In this document: positions 44,099-53,508 of the stretch, in pieces | How the letters are laid out: each line of letters opens with the position of its first letter | Position numbering within the stretch: position 1 is the stretch's first letter | Assembly (NCBI RefSeq): GCF_004363175.1 | Contig: NZ_SNYR01000002.1 | Location: 496,001-560,000 of the forward strand | Direction of reading: 5' to 3' | Source of the DNA: Maritalea mobilis | GTDB taxonomy: Bacteria; Pseudomonadota; Alphaproteobacteria; Rhizobiales; Devosiaceae | Length of the DNA: 64,000 nucleotides | The notes under the pieces: generated by a model | What the model was told of the DNA's origin: nothing | The model's input: the letters and a program-made list of their open reading frames with translations, nothing else | Databases searched by the model: none | Program-made: the position numbers and the translations under genes

Positions 44099-44425
44099 TC
44101 AAGGGGATGAGCTTGGAGTTAACGCGCCATGCCCATAATCGCGCACCACATGCGCAACCCGGATGCGATAGCCCGCAAACAGATCGTTTTTGCCACGATT
44201 TTGAGCTGCACGATGGTGAGCGTGCGTGCGCCATTGGGCGATGGCTTCCTCATTTTCAAAAAATGAAAGCGAGAGAAACTTACCCTTTTCCGCAAGGCTT
44301 TCAAAACGCTCCACACTGATAAAGCCTTCGATCTGCTCAAGCTCTGGCTTCAAATCTATCGCAATATCGAAATAGCTTTTCGCGTGATCAGCTTTTGGCT
44401 GCACTTCAAAGATCAACGCAATCAT
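44099..44425 (-). CDS. Antibiotic biosynthesis monooxygenase (ABM) family protein
   Basis: 108 residues with the ferredoxin-like ABM fold: MIALIFEVQPKADHAKSYF, IEGFISVERFES and LSLSFFENEEAIAQWRTHAHHRAAQ. Family members include cofactor-free monooxygenases and haem-degrading enzymes, but many have unknown roles. Its start overlaps the NIPSNAP gene stop by four bases, so both form one operon. HAHH in the second half could bind a metal or haem; this is speculative. Confidence 0.85.
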   Translation of the reverse strand: MIALIFEVQPKADHAKSYFDIAIDLKPELEQIEGFISVERFESLAEKGKFLSLSFFENEEAIAQWRTHAHHRAAQNRGKNDLFAGYRIRVAHVVRDYGHGALTPSSSP

Positions 44426-44739
44426 TTGTGCACCCGTCCTGACGCGAGCTTCAGGAAGGTGCGCTCTTCTTTCAGGATGAATTTTTCACGTTGGGCAAAT
44501 TGATAATTTTCCTGCCCCAGCGGGTCTGCTGCCAAGCGCGCACGATAGGCTTCATAGGCGGCAAGGCTTTCGATGGAATAGACACCATAGGCCAACGTGC
44601 TTGAGCCTTCATGGGGTGCATAATAGCCAAACAGGTCTGCGCCACAGCGGGGAATGGCTTCACCCCAATTGCGGGCATATTGCTCAAACTGTGCCTTTTG
44701 GGTCGGGTCGATTTGATATTGAATAAAACACGTAATCAT
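44422..44739 (-). CDS. NIPSNAP family protein
   Basis: 105 residues in a ferredoxin-like fold: MITCFIQYQIDPTQKAQFEQYARNW, LFGYYAPHEGSSTLAYGVYSI and YEAYRARLAADP are typical of the NIPSNAP family. Often associated with ABM-type dimeric proteins, as here. Function unknown. The ribosome site AGGAG is strong. Confidence 0.85.
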   Translation of the reverse strand: MITCFIQYQIDPTQKAQFEQYARNWGEAIPRCGADLFGYYAPHEGSSTLAYGVYSIESLAAYEAYRARLAADPLGQENYQFAQREKFILKEERTFLKLASGRVHK

Positions 44740-44804
44740 AAGATCTCCTTTTGCGAGGAGACCTTAGAGATTTATCCAATCGGGATGGTTCGATACTGGT
44801 CGAA

Positions 44805-45464
44805 TTAGGCGCCAGCCACCGCTTCGATTTGGCCTTGCTCCAGCTTGGAGGCCACAATCACCGCTTGGGTGCGGCTGTCCACATTCAGCTTTTGCAAAAT
44901 GGCGGAAACGTGGGCTTTCACCGTGGCTTCAGATACGCTTAGTTCATAAGCGATCTGTTTGTTCATCAACCCGTCTGAGAGCATCATCAACACGCGCACT
45001 TGTTGCGGGGTCAGCGTCGCCAAGCGTTTGGTATATTCCGCGATCTCGGCTTGCCCATCATCAAAGGTGAACCCATCCGGCACCCAGATACCGCCTTCAA
45101 GAACGGTTTTCATAGAGGATTGAATGGCGTCCGCATCGGTTGATTTTGGCAAAAAGCCAGAGGCACCCAAATCAATGGAGCGCGACATGGTTTGCTGATC
45201 ATCACTGGCCGAAACAATCATCACCGGAATATCAGGATATTGCGCCCGCACCAGCAACAGGCCCGAAAAACCACGCACGCCTGGCATGGCCAAATCCAAC
45301 AGCACCAAATCGCATTCGCGATTTTGCTCTAAAAGGCCAGTCAAAGCTTCAATATCGCCAGCTTCCTCAATCAGAGCGTCGCCATAATGGGTTTCAATGG
45401 TTTGCCGCAAAGCTGCGCGAAACAGCGGGTGATCGTCGGCGATAATGATGCGCGTTTGTGCCAT
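44805..45464 (-). CDS. LuxR/NarL-type response regulator
   Basis: 219 residues: a receiver with acidic pair D10-D11, phospho-acceptor Asp57 (DLVLLDLAMPG) and conserved Lys in FLPKSTD, followed by a LuxR DNA-binding domain (LTPQQVRVLMMLSDGLMNKQIAYELSVSEATVKAHVS, in part). Canonical in all catalytic residues, unlike the regulator at 38-39 kb. No histidine kinase is adjacent, so its partner lies elsewhere. Confidence 0.93.
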   Translation of the reverse strand: MAQTRIIIADDHPLFRAALRQTIETHYGDALIEEAGDIEALTGLLEQNRECDLVLLDLAMPGVRGFSGLLLVRAQYPDIPVMIVSASDDQQTMSRSIDLGASGFLPKSTDADAIQSSMKTVLEGGIWVPDGFTFDDGQAEIAEYTKRLATLTPQQVRVLMMLSDGLMNKQIAYELSVSEATVKAHVSAILQKLNVDSRTQAVIVASKLEQGQIEAVAGA

Positions 45465-45564
45465 TTACTTATCCGGTTGGTCCCGATTATTTTGGTTTAA
45501 CTGACATTTTATTGGCAAACAAGTCGCCTTTTGACCAGCTTGTCATTGTTCTGTCATTAAATGC

Positions 45565-45996
45565 TTAATCATCGGTGAGGCCAGCATCCACCATACCAGC
45601 AATAATTTGCTCAACCCGTTCCAGCTCCGCCAAGCTCATTTCAATGGACTCGCGCCGCTGTTTCAGCAACAGGCGTTGCGAGCGGATTTTGTTGAGCGCT
45701 TCGCGCATTTGCCGCTCATTGCCGTCACGCAATTCATAGCTTTCCAGAAAGTCTTGAATTTCGCGGATGGTCATGCCGATCTGCTTGCCGTTCAAAATCA
45801 GGCGCAATTTGGTGCGGTCTTTCTTGGAATATAGGCGCTTCTGCCCTACCCGCTTTGGCTTGAGCATGCCCTTATCTTCATAAAAACGCAGCGCGCGATG
45901 GGTGAGGCCAAAAAAATCTGCCAAATCACCAATGGTGTAAACATAGCCCGCCAGATTGTGGGTGTCGTTTGGTTTTTCGCGCGTTGGGGTCGACAT
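45565..45996 (-). CDS. MerR-family transcriptional regulator, divergent from the PodJ-like gene
   Basis: 143 residues: a MerR winged helix (YVYTIGDLADFFGLTHRALRFYEDKGMLKPKRVGQKRLYSKKDRTKLRLIL, in part), then a long coiled coil (residues about 85-135) and no metal-binding Cys, so it is not a metal sensor. The start is ATG 45996; a longer frame from 46032 is unlikely. Its divergent neighbour, the PodJ-like polar protein, is a natural candidate target. Confidence 0.88.
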   Translation of the reverse strand: MSTPTREKPNDTHNLAGYVYTIGDLADFFGLTHRALRFYEDKGMLKPKRVGQKRLYSKKDRTKLRLILNGKQIGMTIREIQDFLESYELRDGNERQMREALNKIRSQRLLLKQRRESIEMSLAELERVEQIIAGMVDAGLTDD

Positions 45997-46266
45997 AATG
46001 CTCGGCCTATTTGGTTGACCACCGCCCCTCACTGGGCGATGAAACGGTTTGTCATCTTCTTATGGCATGACGGGCAAATCTTAACAAACACTTGTGCGTT
46101 GGCATCTCAAAAGTCAAAAAAATCTACTGATTTTCAGTAAATTTTCCCAATTTGCAGCGAATATTGGCGCAAATTAACAGCTTCTTTACCAAGGTTGTTA
46201 AAAGGTATGGGTGTTCGAGAACTCAAACATGCGTGCTGATTTGCCTGTACGCGATATGGATAGAAG

Positions 46267-49200
46267 ATGCCAAACCGTCGGTTCCCTACGCAAAATACCC
46301 CCTCCTACACACAAGGCTCAAATGGGTCGAGTGAGTGGGATGCCTTAAAAGGTGAACTTGAAGGATTGCTGGATCAGGTCCACGGGCAAATTGCCGAGTT
46401 TGAGCACAAGCAAGATATTCGCCAACATCAATATGAGCCTGTGCGCCGCTATGGCACCGACGATGGTGCGCGCCATTTTATGCAGCACGACCAGATGAAT
46501 GAGGATTTGGGCGGACAGGATCCGCGCCGGCAAGATGCATTGCGTCAGGTGCAAACTGCCGTGGCACGCATGGACCGCAAGCAATCAGCACAGCGTCACT
46601 CTATGAGACAAGATGATAATGACCCAGTTGGGTCTCGGTTGGACCGGGCCGTTGCGCAAATTCGTGCCCGCCAAGGTCAATTGCGCCCTGCCAGCAGCCA
46701 GGATAATGCGCCAGCACCACGTTCGGCCCCAGCGCAACCCGCAGTTGCCCAACGGCAGGAAACGCCAGCTTATGTGCGCGAGATCATGCAGGGCATGGAA
46801 GGGTTGCACCGCAGCGTACGGGATTTGGCAAACCAGAATTTGCAGCATGATCCTGAACAGTTCAGCGCCAATTTCAACCAAATTGAGCAGCGCATTGGTG
46901 CGCTGGGCGACCTGATAGATCGCCACAGCGATCCCGCGCTTAAAGATATGGGCCATCGACTTGATCAATTGATGAAGTCCACTGAACGCTTGGCTGAAAT
47001 TCAAATCAAGCAAATGGCGCAAATCGAAGAGTTTCGTGAAAGCAGCAAGACCCCGGATTTGAATCTGGATGGGTTGGAAAATGGTATTCACAATCTTTAT
47101 GAGCGGTTGGACGCTTTGGAGCGCACCACCAGCGCACCGTCAAAAGAACTCGATACAATCGCCCGCTCTGTGGCGAGCATTGCCAGCGCTGTTGGCCATT
47201 TGCAAGAAGAGTCCATGGCGCAAAAGCTGCCAGAGATTTACGCGCAATTGCAGCAAATTGGCGACCGTATCTCAACGCTTGATGACCAGCACTCAACGCG
47301 CGTAACCGATCATATTCGCCGCGAAATGCAGGGCGTGCGCTCGGAAGTTACTGGTGCGCTTGAACCGCGTTTTGACTCCATTGAATCTCGCTTGGATGGA
47401 TTGCAGGAAAATTTCGCCCAAGGCGCACCAGAAATGGCGCAGCCGGATTTGAGCGAACTGCATGCCATTGAACAGCGCTTGAATGATGCGATTTCCAGCT
47501 TGGACGCAGTGCGCTTTGAAGGTGGCGCGCCACAAGCCGACCAGAATAATGATGATGTGCTTGGTGCGCTGAGCGCAATGGAAGAGCGCTTGAACAGCGC
47601 CATTGAATCCATTGATCGCGTACAGCAAAATAATGATGCGCCTGCTGACAATTTTTATCAGAGCTTGAAAGGCATGGAAGATCGCATTGTAGATGCGATT
47701 AAAACTTTGCGCTCTGCCAGCGACCAATCTATGGCGCCACAAGCTGCAAGCTTGGACCTTGATGGGCTGAAAGCCATTGAAGCGCGTTTGGCAGCTCAAT
47801 TGGAAGCACTTGATGAGCGCTTGCAAGCTGCGCCTGCTGCCGCTGCACCAGCGGCAATGGGTGGTTTTGACGCTGCGCCGCGCGCCGCAGCACCAGATCA
47901 TTTTGCTGCTTGGGACGATGATAAAGACCAGGATGATGCGCCAGCGCCAATGGCGACCATGGCTGCGCCTGCCCCAGCACCATATGAGGCTGAAGAGTCT
48001 GCTGCCCCTGTTCCGTCGTTTGACGAAGCAATGGGGTTCGGCGAGCCTGAAGCCGCACCAGAGGAACCTGTTGGGCTTGGCTTTGCTGATCTTGGATCTT
48101 CCCCATCAGCACCTGAGCAAGATCAGGATGATGAGTTTGCCAAAGCGGGACTGGATACAGGTGCAGCTGCGCCTGCGGCCAATCCGCTGCCGATTGAAGC
48201 ATCCGCGCCAGAGCTTGATGATCTGCAAGATGACGCTCCATCTGAAGAGCAAGTTGAAGAGGTGCCACAGCCACGCTCATCATTTGGCAGTGATGGCGGT
48301 GATTTTGGCGAAGGGCCACGTTCGCTCTCTGATTTAGATGATGCACCAGCCCCTGCGCCGCATGGGTTTAATGCACCAGAACCAAATGCAGCTGATGAGC
48401 AGATGTATGAAGGCCAAGCGCAAGACGATACATTGCACCACGCCCGGCAGAGCTTTATTGCCGCCGCACGCAGCGCAGCTGTAGCCAAGAATGACTCGCC
48501 AGAGCAAACCACAAGCCTTTTGGGCCGCGCCTTTGCACGCATCAAAGCAGGCAAAGAAAACAAGCCCGAAGAAGATGATGCATCTGAAAGCAAGCTGAAT
48601 GCGGGTGAAAACCATCTGCACGCTGCAAGCGCCACCATTGAAGATGAAGCGGCGGAAATGGACGAAGCGGCCGAAGAGCGTCGCAAGCGGTTCATGATGC
48701 CCTTTGGCAGCAAAAAGAAAAAGCAAGACGCACCAGACGTTGAGCAAATTGATCCGCCAAAGAGCTCTTTTGATGATGAGCATCAAATCTCGTTGGATGG
48801 CCAGCCAGACCATCGCGATCTTCACGATGGCGAAGAAGATGAAGATGAGGCCAAAGAGAGCTTTTTGAGCCGTCATCGTCAGCCGATTTTGCTGGGCGCA
48901 TCCATTGTGGCAATTGTTGCCATGACCGCCAATTTGATGAACCAGAATTCAGGCAGCAATTCTGCTCAAGCTACTGGCGATGCGCCAGCAATTATGGAGC
49001 CAGCGGAAGCTGACCTGTCTGCTTTGGAAGATTTGCCTTCGCCGCGCCAGATCGATATGACGCAAACCGCGCCCGTTGAAGTGGGTGATTTGGCCGCGCT
49101 GACCGATCAAAATGCATTGGCAGATCAAGACGTTGGCTTGGTGCCGCCCCATGCGGAGAATGTGGATCAAGATTTGACCACCGCCTCCATTTCACCTGCG

Positions 49201-50070
49201 CCAGAACAGATCGATTTGCAAGAATTGGTGGGCGATGTGGGGCCGGAAGGCTTGCGCATGGCTGCGGCTGCGGGCGATGTGCGCGCACAATTCGAAATGG
49301 GCGCGATCCTGATGGAAGGCCAGGCTGTGCCGAAGGATTCTCAAGCTGCCACCAAATGGTTTGAGCAAGCCGCCGCCGCGGGTTATGCCCCTGCGCAATA
49401 CCGCCTTGCCGCCGCGTTTGAACATGGTATTGGCGTGAAGCAAGATATTGCGCAAGCCAAAGAGTGGTACAAGCGCTCTGCAGAAAACGGCAACCGGATG
49501 GCCATGCATAATTTGGCTGCGCTGTTTGCATCAGCAAATGAGAGCGAGCAAAATTTTGATAAGGCTGCCGTTTGGTTTAAACGCGCTGCAGATCAGGGCG
49601 TGGTGGATAGCCAGTTTAATTTGGGCATGCTTTATGCCCGTGGCCTTGGTGTTGAGCAGGATTTGAACCAGTCTTACTTCTGGTTTGCCCTTGCAGCCTT
49701 GCAAGGTGATCAGGATGCGAAGGGCGCCCGTGATGATGTGGCCCGCTCTATTGATGCTGCGCAGATGCAGGAACTCAAAGACCGCATTTCCAATTGGAAA
49801 TCTGAAGAGGTTGCTTTGGGCTCCAACTATGCGCCAATCGGCACATGGGACCCTGAGTTTGATCCAGGCCCGGCTATCGACAAAAAAGAAGTTGTTTTGG
49901 GCGTGCAAACTGCGTTGCTTAAACTCGGCTTTTCAGTCGGCCAGCCTGATGGCGTGATGGGGCCGAAAACACAAGATGCAATTCGTGGCTTTGAACGTGC
50001 GCTGGGCATGAATGAAAGTGGCGAAATCAATCCGCGTTTGATGGCCATTTTGAGCAGCCAACCGATATAA
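46267..50070 (+). CDS. podJ: PodJ-like polar organelle development protein with Sel1 repeats and peptidoglycan-binding domain
   Basis: A 1267-residue protein with the PodJ layout. Residues 1 to about 515 are Gln/Glu-rich coiled coils (cytoplasmic), about 515-865 are Pro/Ala/acidic low complexity, about 872-891 is one membrane helix (PILLGASIVAIVAMTANLM), residues about 1003-1158 hold Sel1-like repeats (GDVRAQFEMGAILMEG, GYAPAQYRLAAAFEHGIGV, GVVDSQFNLGMLYARGLGV) and 1211-1263 a peptidoglycan-binding domain (VQTALLKLGFSVGQPDGVMGPKT). PodJ marks a cell pole and recruits polarity and division factors in Caulobacter and rhizobia. Its upstream region has a near-match to a CtrA box. The ribosome site is weak. 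Confidence 0.82.
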   Translation: MPNRRFPTQNTPSYTQGSNGSSEWDALKGELEGLLDQVHGQIAEFEHKQDIRQHQYEPVRRYGTDDGARHFMQHDQMNEDLGGQDPRRQDALRQVQTAVARMDRKQSAQRHSMRQDDNDPVGSRLDRAVAQIRARQGQLRPASSQDNAPAPRSAPAQPAVAQRQETPAYVREIMQGMEGLHRSVRDLANQNLQHDPEQFSANFNQIEQRIGALGDLIDRHSDPALKDMGHRLDQLMKSTERLAEIQIKQMAQIEEFRESSKTPDLNLDGLENGIHNLYERLDALERTTSAPSKELDTIARSVASIASAVGHLQEESMAQKLPEIYAQLQQIGDRISTLDDQHSTRVTDHIRREMQGVRSEVTGALEPRFDSIESRLDGLQENFAQGAPEMAQPDLSELHAIEQRLNDAISSLDAVRFEGGAPQADQNNDDVLGALSAMEERLNSAIESIDRVQQNNDAPADNFYQSLKGMEDRIVDAIKTLRSASDQSMAPQAASLDLDGLKAIEARLAAQLEALDERLQAAPAAAAPAAMGGFDAAPRAAAPDHFAAWDDDKDQDDAPAPMATMAAPAPAPYEAEESAAPVPSFDEAMGFGEPEAAPEEPVGLGFADLGSSPSAPEQDQDDEFAKAGLDTGAAAPAANPLPIEASAPELDDLQDDAPSEEQVEEVPQPRSSFGSDGGDFGEGPRSLSDLDDAPAPAPHGFNAPEPNAADEQMYEGQAQDDTLHHARQSFIAAARSAAVAKNDSPEQTTSLLGRAFARIKAGKENKPEEDDASESKLNAGENHLHAASATIEDEAAEMDEAAEERRKRFMMPFGSKKKKQDAPDVEQIDPPKSSFDDEHQISLDGQPDHRDLHDGEEDEDEAKESFLSRHRQPILLGASIVAIVAMTANLMNQNSGSNSAQATGDAPAIMEPAEADLSALEDLPSPRQIDMTQTAPVEVGDLAALTDQNALADQDVGLVPPHAENVDQDLTTASISPAPEQIDLQELVGDVGPEGLRMAAAAGDVRAQFEMGAILMEGQAVPKDSQAATKWFEQAAAAGYAPAQYRLAAAFEHGIGVKQDIAQAKEWYKRSAENGNRMAMHNLAALFASANESEQNFDKAAVWFKRAADQGVVDSQFNLGMLYARGLGVEQDLNQSYFWFALAALQGDQDAKGARDDVARSIDAAQMQELKDRISNWKSEEVALGSNYAPIGTWDPEFDPGPAIDKKEVVLGVQTALLKLGFSVGQPDGVMGPKTQDAIRGFERALGMNESGEINPRLMAILSSQPI

Positions 50071-50213
50071 TTTTGCGCGAAACGGCTCGCGATTAGAAAA
50101 TTCGAACCAAATCTTGGTTCTCACCAATTGACAGCCTATTGTGGCCCGGCCTAAACCGTGCGCACATGATTGCGCCGATCAGGGTGCGCATGGAATTATA
50201 GGATCGCGGTCTC

Positions 50214-51149
50214 GTGCAGCTTTATTTGCCCATTGCTGAACTCTCGCTCAACCTGTTTATGCTGGTTGGTTTGGGGGGAGCTGTGGGCTTTTTATCGGGC
50301 TTATTCGGCGTAGGCGGCGGCTTTTTGCTCACCCCGATGTTGATCTTTTCGGGCATTCCTGCCCCTGTTGCTGTGGCCTCGGTCACTGGCCAAGTTGTAG
50401 CGGCCTCCACATCGGGTGCCCTATCCTATTGGCGGCGTGGCGGCATTGATTTAAAGCTCGCGCTTTTTCTGATTGTCTCTGGTGTTTGCGGCGCATTTGG
50501 CGGCGTGTGGACCTTTGGGCAATTGCGTAGCGCTGGTCAGCTCGACCTTGTTATCTCTCTGGGATATTTGATCTTTTTGGGTTCAATCGGCAGCTTGATG
50601 CTGGTGGAAGCTGTGCGGTCCATCATCAAACATCGTCAGCAAGGCAACCCGCCCCCAACCAAACTTCCCGGCAAACACACTTGGGTGCATGGCCTGCCCA
50701 TGCGCGTACGCTTTAAGCGCTCGAACCTTTATGTGTCGATTTTCCCGGTGATCCTGATTGGCGGCGGCATTGGTTTTCTCGGCTCTTTGCTTGGCATTGG
50801 CGGCGGCTTTATTTTGGTGCCTGCGCTGATTTATTTGCTACGCGTCCCCGGCTCTATCGTTATTGGCACCTCGTTGTTGCAAGTGTTGGCCATCATGGCG
50901 GCTACCACGATTTTGCATGCGGTGAACTCGCAGACTGTAGACATTGTTTTGGCCTTCACGCTGATGACTGGTTCTGTGATTGGCGCCCAATTTGGCGTTT
51001 CCGCTGGTCAATATTTGCGTGGTGATCAGTTGCGGGCATTGCTGGCCATTATCGTTTTGGCCGTTGCGCTGCGCTTTGCTTTGTCATTGTTGCTCACCCC
51101 AAGCGATCCTTTTTCTGTGGCGGTGATGACCAGTGTGGGAGGCGGCTAA
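50214..51149 (+). CDS. TauE/SafE-family membrane exporter
   Basis: 311 residues with eight or so membrane spans and the family's duplicated glycine motif: FLSGLFGVGGGFLLTPML near residue 25 and GSLLGIGGGFILVPALIYL near residue 193. TauE/SafE proteins export sulfite, taurine-derived sulfonates or other anions. It is first of an operon with TIGR02186, DUF3429 and a GNAT enzyme; the TIGR02186 start shares one base with its stop, a pairing seen in other alphaproteobacteria. Confidence 0.92.
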   Translation: MQLYLPIAELSLNLFMLVGLGGAVGFLSGLFGVGGGFLLTPMLIFSGIPAPVAVASVTGQVVAASTSGALSYWRRGGIDLKLALFLIVSGVCGAFGGVWTFGQLRSAGQLDLVISLGYLIFLGSIGSLMLVEAVRSIIKHRQQGNPPPTKLPGKHTWVHGLPMRVRFKRSNLYVSIFPVILIGGGIGFLGSLLGIGGGFILVPALIYLLRVPGSIVIGTSLLQVLAIMAATTILHAVNSQTVDIVLAFTLMTGSVIGAQFGVSAGQYLRGDQLRALLAIIVLAVALRFALSLLLTPSDPFSVAVMTSVGGG

Positions 51150-51907
51150 TGCGGTTGCTTCTTGCCCTTCTCACGCTTGCTGCAGTCACGATTGAAGCTT
51201 CTGCGCAACGGTTGGTGATGTCGACATCTGAGCCAGTGGTGTCCATCAGCTCGAACTTTGCGGGCGACACGATCACCATTTTTGGCACCATCGAGCCAGA
51301 TGTGGGCGGCTCGGCCGAACAGGTGACCAACAATTATAATATTGTGATCTCTATCAAGGGGCCATCTGGCACCTATGTGGCGCGCAAGAAAACCCGGCAA
51401 TATGGCATTTGGCTCAATGGCGAGCAGGAAGCCTATGAAGGCTTTCCGTCTTACTTCGCCTTGGTGTCTAGCGCCCCGCTTGAAAAGATCGCTGATCCCG
51501 GTGTGCTCAGCGTTGCTGGGTTGGCTTTCGACAGCGCCCCGCACATTCGCCCTGTGCGTCGCACACAGAACACCGATCCATTTGCGCAAGAGCTTATTCG
51601 CCTGATGAAAAAGCGTGGGCTTTACTCGTTAGACGAGCACGGGGTTCAGTTCCTATCGGACACATTTTTCTCGGCCCGTATTGCGTTACCCGCTCATGTG
51701 CCCAACGGCACCTATTTGGCAAACACATATGTGTTTCAAGAAGGGCAGTTGATCGACAATGCCCCGCAGCGCTTCACTGTGCGTACGGTCGGATTTGAGC
51801 GGTTCGTTGCGAACAGCGCTAAAGAATATTCTTTGCTTTATGGCGTGGTTTGCGTCATCCTAGCCATATTCACCGGTTGGTTGAGTGGGGTTGTATTTAG
51901 GAGATAA
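51149..51907 (+). CDS. TIGR02186 family exported membrane-anchored protein
   Basis: 252 residues: a signal peptide (MRLLLALLTLAAVTIEASA), a beta-rich periplasmic domain beginning with LVMSTSEPVVSISSNFAGDTITIFGTIEP (first part), and a C-terminal membrane helix (residues about 230-248). The TIGR02186 family almost always follows a TauE/SafE exporter, so it probably assists it, but its role is unknown. Confidence 0.9.
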   Translation: MRLLLALLTLAAVTIEASAQRLVMSTSEPVVSISSNFAGDTITIFGTIEPDVGGSAEQVTNNYNIVISIKGPSGTYVARKKTRQYGIWLNGEQEAYEGFPSYFALVSSAPLEKIADPGVLSVAGLAFDSAPHIRPVRRTQNTDPFAQELIRLMKKRGLYSLDEHGVQFLSDTFFSARIALPAHVPNGTYLANTYVFQEGQLIDNAPQRFTVRTVGFERFVANSAKEYSLLYGVVCVILAIFTGWLSGVVFRR

Positions 51908-51908
51908 T

Positions 51909-52367
51909 ATGTCTCTTCCCATATTTTGGTCACGCACTGTTTCGTTGGCTGCCTTGGCAGGCTGGGTGCCCTTTGCCATGGGCTTTCTCATTGTTATCTT
52001 TCCCGGGCTTTCGCCTGTTGATCCCGTTGTTTTTGAACGGGCCTTGCTCGGCTATGGCGCGTTGATCCTGTCCTTTTTGGGCGGCGTGCGCTGGGGCATT
52101 CGCCTGCAAGGCGGCGCGGGCAGCGATCTCACTTATATTGTGGGTATTTTCGGATCTGTGGCCGGGTTTATTACCCTCTTGCTGCCGCTCACCATCGGCT
52201 TGCTCATCCTCACAGTTGGCTTTGGGATTCATGGGCTTTGGGACGTTTGGTCCGGCATTCGTGGCCGGGTGCCACCCGCCTATGCTCGGTTACGTCTTGT
52301 GATGACATGGCTTGTATGCGTCACCTTGGTGTTGATCCTGATCGCACGGTTGCTTGTCGGCCAATGA
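51909..52367 (+). CDS. DUF3429 family membrane protein
   Basis: 152 residues with four membrane helices and the motif GYGALILSFLGGVRWGI, typical of DUF3429. Function unknown. Start ATG 51909 comes directly after the TIGR02186 stop; a frame from 51885 overlaps that gene and is rejected. The stop overlaps the GNAT start. Confidence 0.88.
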   Translation: MSLPIFWSRTVSLAALAGWVPFAMGFLIVIFPGLSPVDPVVFERALLGYGALILSFLGGVRWGIRLQGGAGSDLTYIVGIFGSVAGFITLLLPLTIGLLILTVGFGIHGLWDVWSGIRGRVPPAYARLRLVMTWLVCVTLVLILIARLLVGQ

Positions 52368-52807
52368 TGGGATGTGCCATTCGGCTGGCGACCATTCGCG
52401 ATGCCATTGCCCTTCAGGATATTTACACCCATCTCAACCCAGATGATCCAGCGGTGAGCCCTGCCCAATTTGAGCAAGACCTCGCAAAGCTGCTGGACGA
52501 TCCAGATCGCCAAATCATCGTTGCTGAGATGGACGGTCTTATTGTTGCGAGCTGCACGCTGTTTATTTTGCCAAACCTTACCCGCGGCAATCGCCCTATG
52601 GCACTGATTGAAAATGTGGTCACCCACAAGCAATATCGCCGCATGGGATTGGGCAAGCGCGTGCTGCATGATGCGTTTGCGCGGGCGGAGAAAGCGGGCT
52701 GCTATAAGGTGATGTTGCTCACGGGCAGCACAACACAGGGTACGCTCGATTTTTATCTTGAAGCGGGGCTAACACAGGATAAAACTGGTTTTCAGAAACG
52801 GCTCTAG
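52364..52807 (+). CDS. GNAT-family N-acetyltransferase
   Basis: 147 residues with the GNAT fold; the acetyl-CoA loop is in VTHKQYRRMGLGKRVLHDAF (Q/RxxGxG/A), followed by YKVMLLTGSTTQGTLDFYLEAGL. Substrate unknown. The start ATG 52364 overlaps the DUF3429 stop (ATGA), so it ends the TauE operon. It converges with the pdeM gene, whose stop overlaps its own by four bases. Confidence 0.88.
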   Translation: MMGCAIRLATIRDAIALQDIYTHLNPDDPAVSPAQFEQDLAKLLDDPDRQIIVAEMDGLIVASCTLFILPNLTRGNRPMALIENVVTHKQYRRMGLGKRVLHDAFARAEKAGCYKVMLLTGSTTQGTLDFYLEAGLTQDKTGFQKRL

Positions 52808-53508
52808 CCTTTGACCAGATATTTCGCGCTCACCGGATAAATCTGATCGCGGCCAATCGCGAATATCCGCATTTCATCTTTATTGATCACAGGCTTGAAC
52901 GCCGGGTTCAACACATTGAGGTTGCCCGTGGAAACGCCGTAAGACGGCATGATCAGCCGCGCTTCATCAAACACAAAGCATGGGCGTTTGGTGGAGCGTC
53001 CATTGATGCGGATGCGTGCGCCGGGGTGCAGATGGCCTGCAATTTGCGGCGCGAACCTAGCGTCTGGCTCGTGTGACAAGGTCAGGCCATCCATAAACAA
53101 TTCATCGCAGCAATGGCCGCCCAAATCATGGGCGCTTGGGTCGTGATTGCCAGCAATCCAAATCCAATCATAATGCGCCACGAAGCTGGTGACCAACTCA
53201 CGGTCGTGCGGCAGCAAGGTGGTGGTGCCTTCATCCCGATGGAAACTATCGCCCAGTGAGAAGACGCGGCTTGCGCCTGTTTGGGTCAAGTCACGCTCTA
53301 GCTTGGCCAGCGTGGCCTTTGTGTCGTAAGGCGGCAGAAACTGGCGTGATTTGGCGAAGGACGACATTTTCTCCAAATGCAAATCCGCCACCAACAGCGC
53401 ATTTTGGCTCGGCCAATATAGTGCGCCAGAGAGCAGCGGCACAAAGTCTTGCCCGCCAAAACTCAACATCACTGGTTCTTGTTTTTGCCGCACTGCAGCG
53501 CTGGTCAT
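52804..53508 (-). CDS. pdeM: Ligase-associated DNA damage response endonuclease PdeM
   Basis: A 234-residue metallophosphoesterase. All metal motifs are present: VADLHLEK (DxH), SLGDSFHRDEG, IAGNHDPS (GNHD), LSHEPDAR and AGHLHPGA (GHxH). PdeM belongs to a bacterial repair module that usually includes an Lhr-type helicase, an ATP-dependent DNA ligase and an exonuclease. Its start overlaps the stop of the acetyltransferase (ATGA). The ligase and exonuclease are not within this window. Confidence 0.93.
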   Translation of the reverse strand: MTSAAVRQKQEPVMLSFGGQDFVPLLSGALYWPSQNALLVADLHLEKMSSFAKSRQFLPPYDTKATLAKLERDLTQTGASRVFSLGDSFHRDEGTTTLLPHDRELVTSFVAHYDWIWIAGNHDPSAHDLGGHCCDELFMDGLTLSHEPDARFAPQIAGHLHPGARIRINGRSTKRPCFVFDEARLIMPSYGVSTGNLNVLNPAFKPVINKDEMRIFAIGRDQIYPVSAKYLVKG

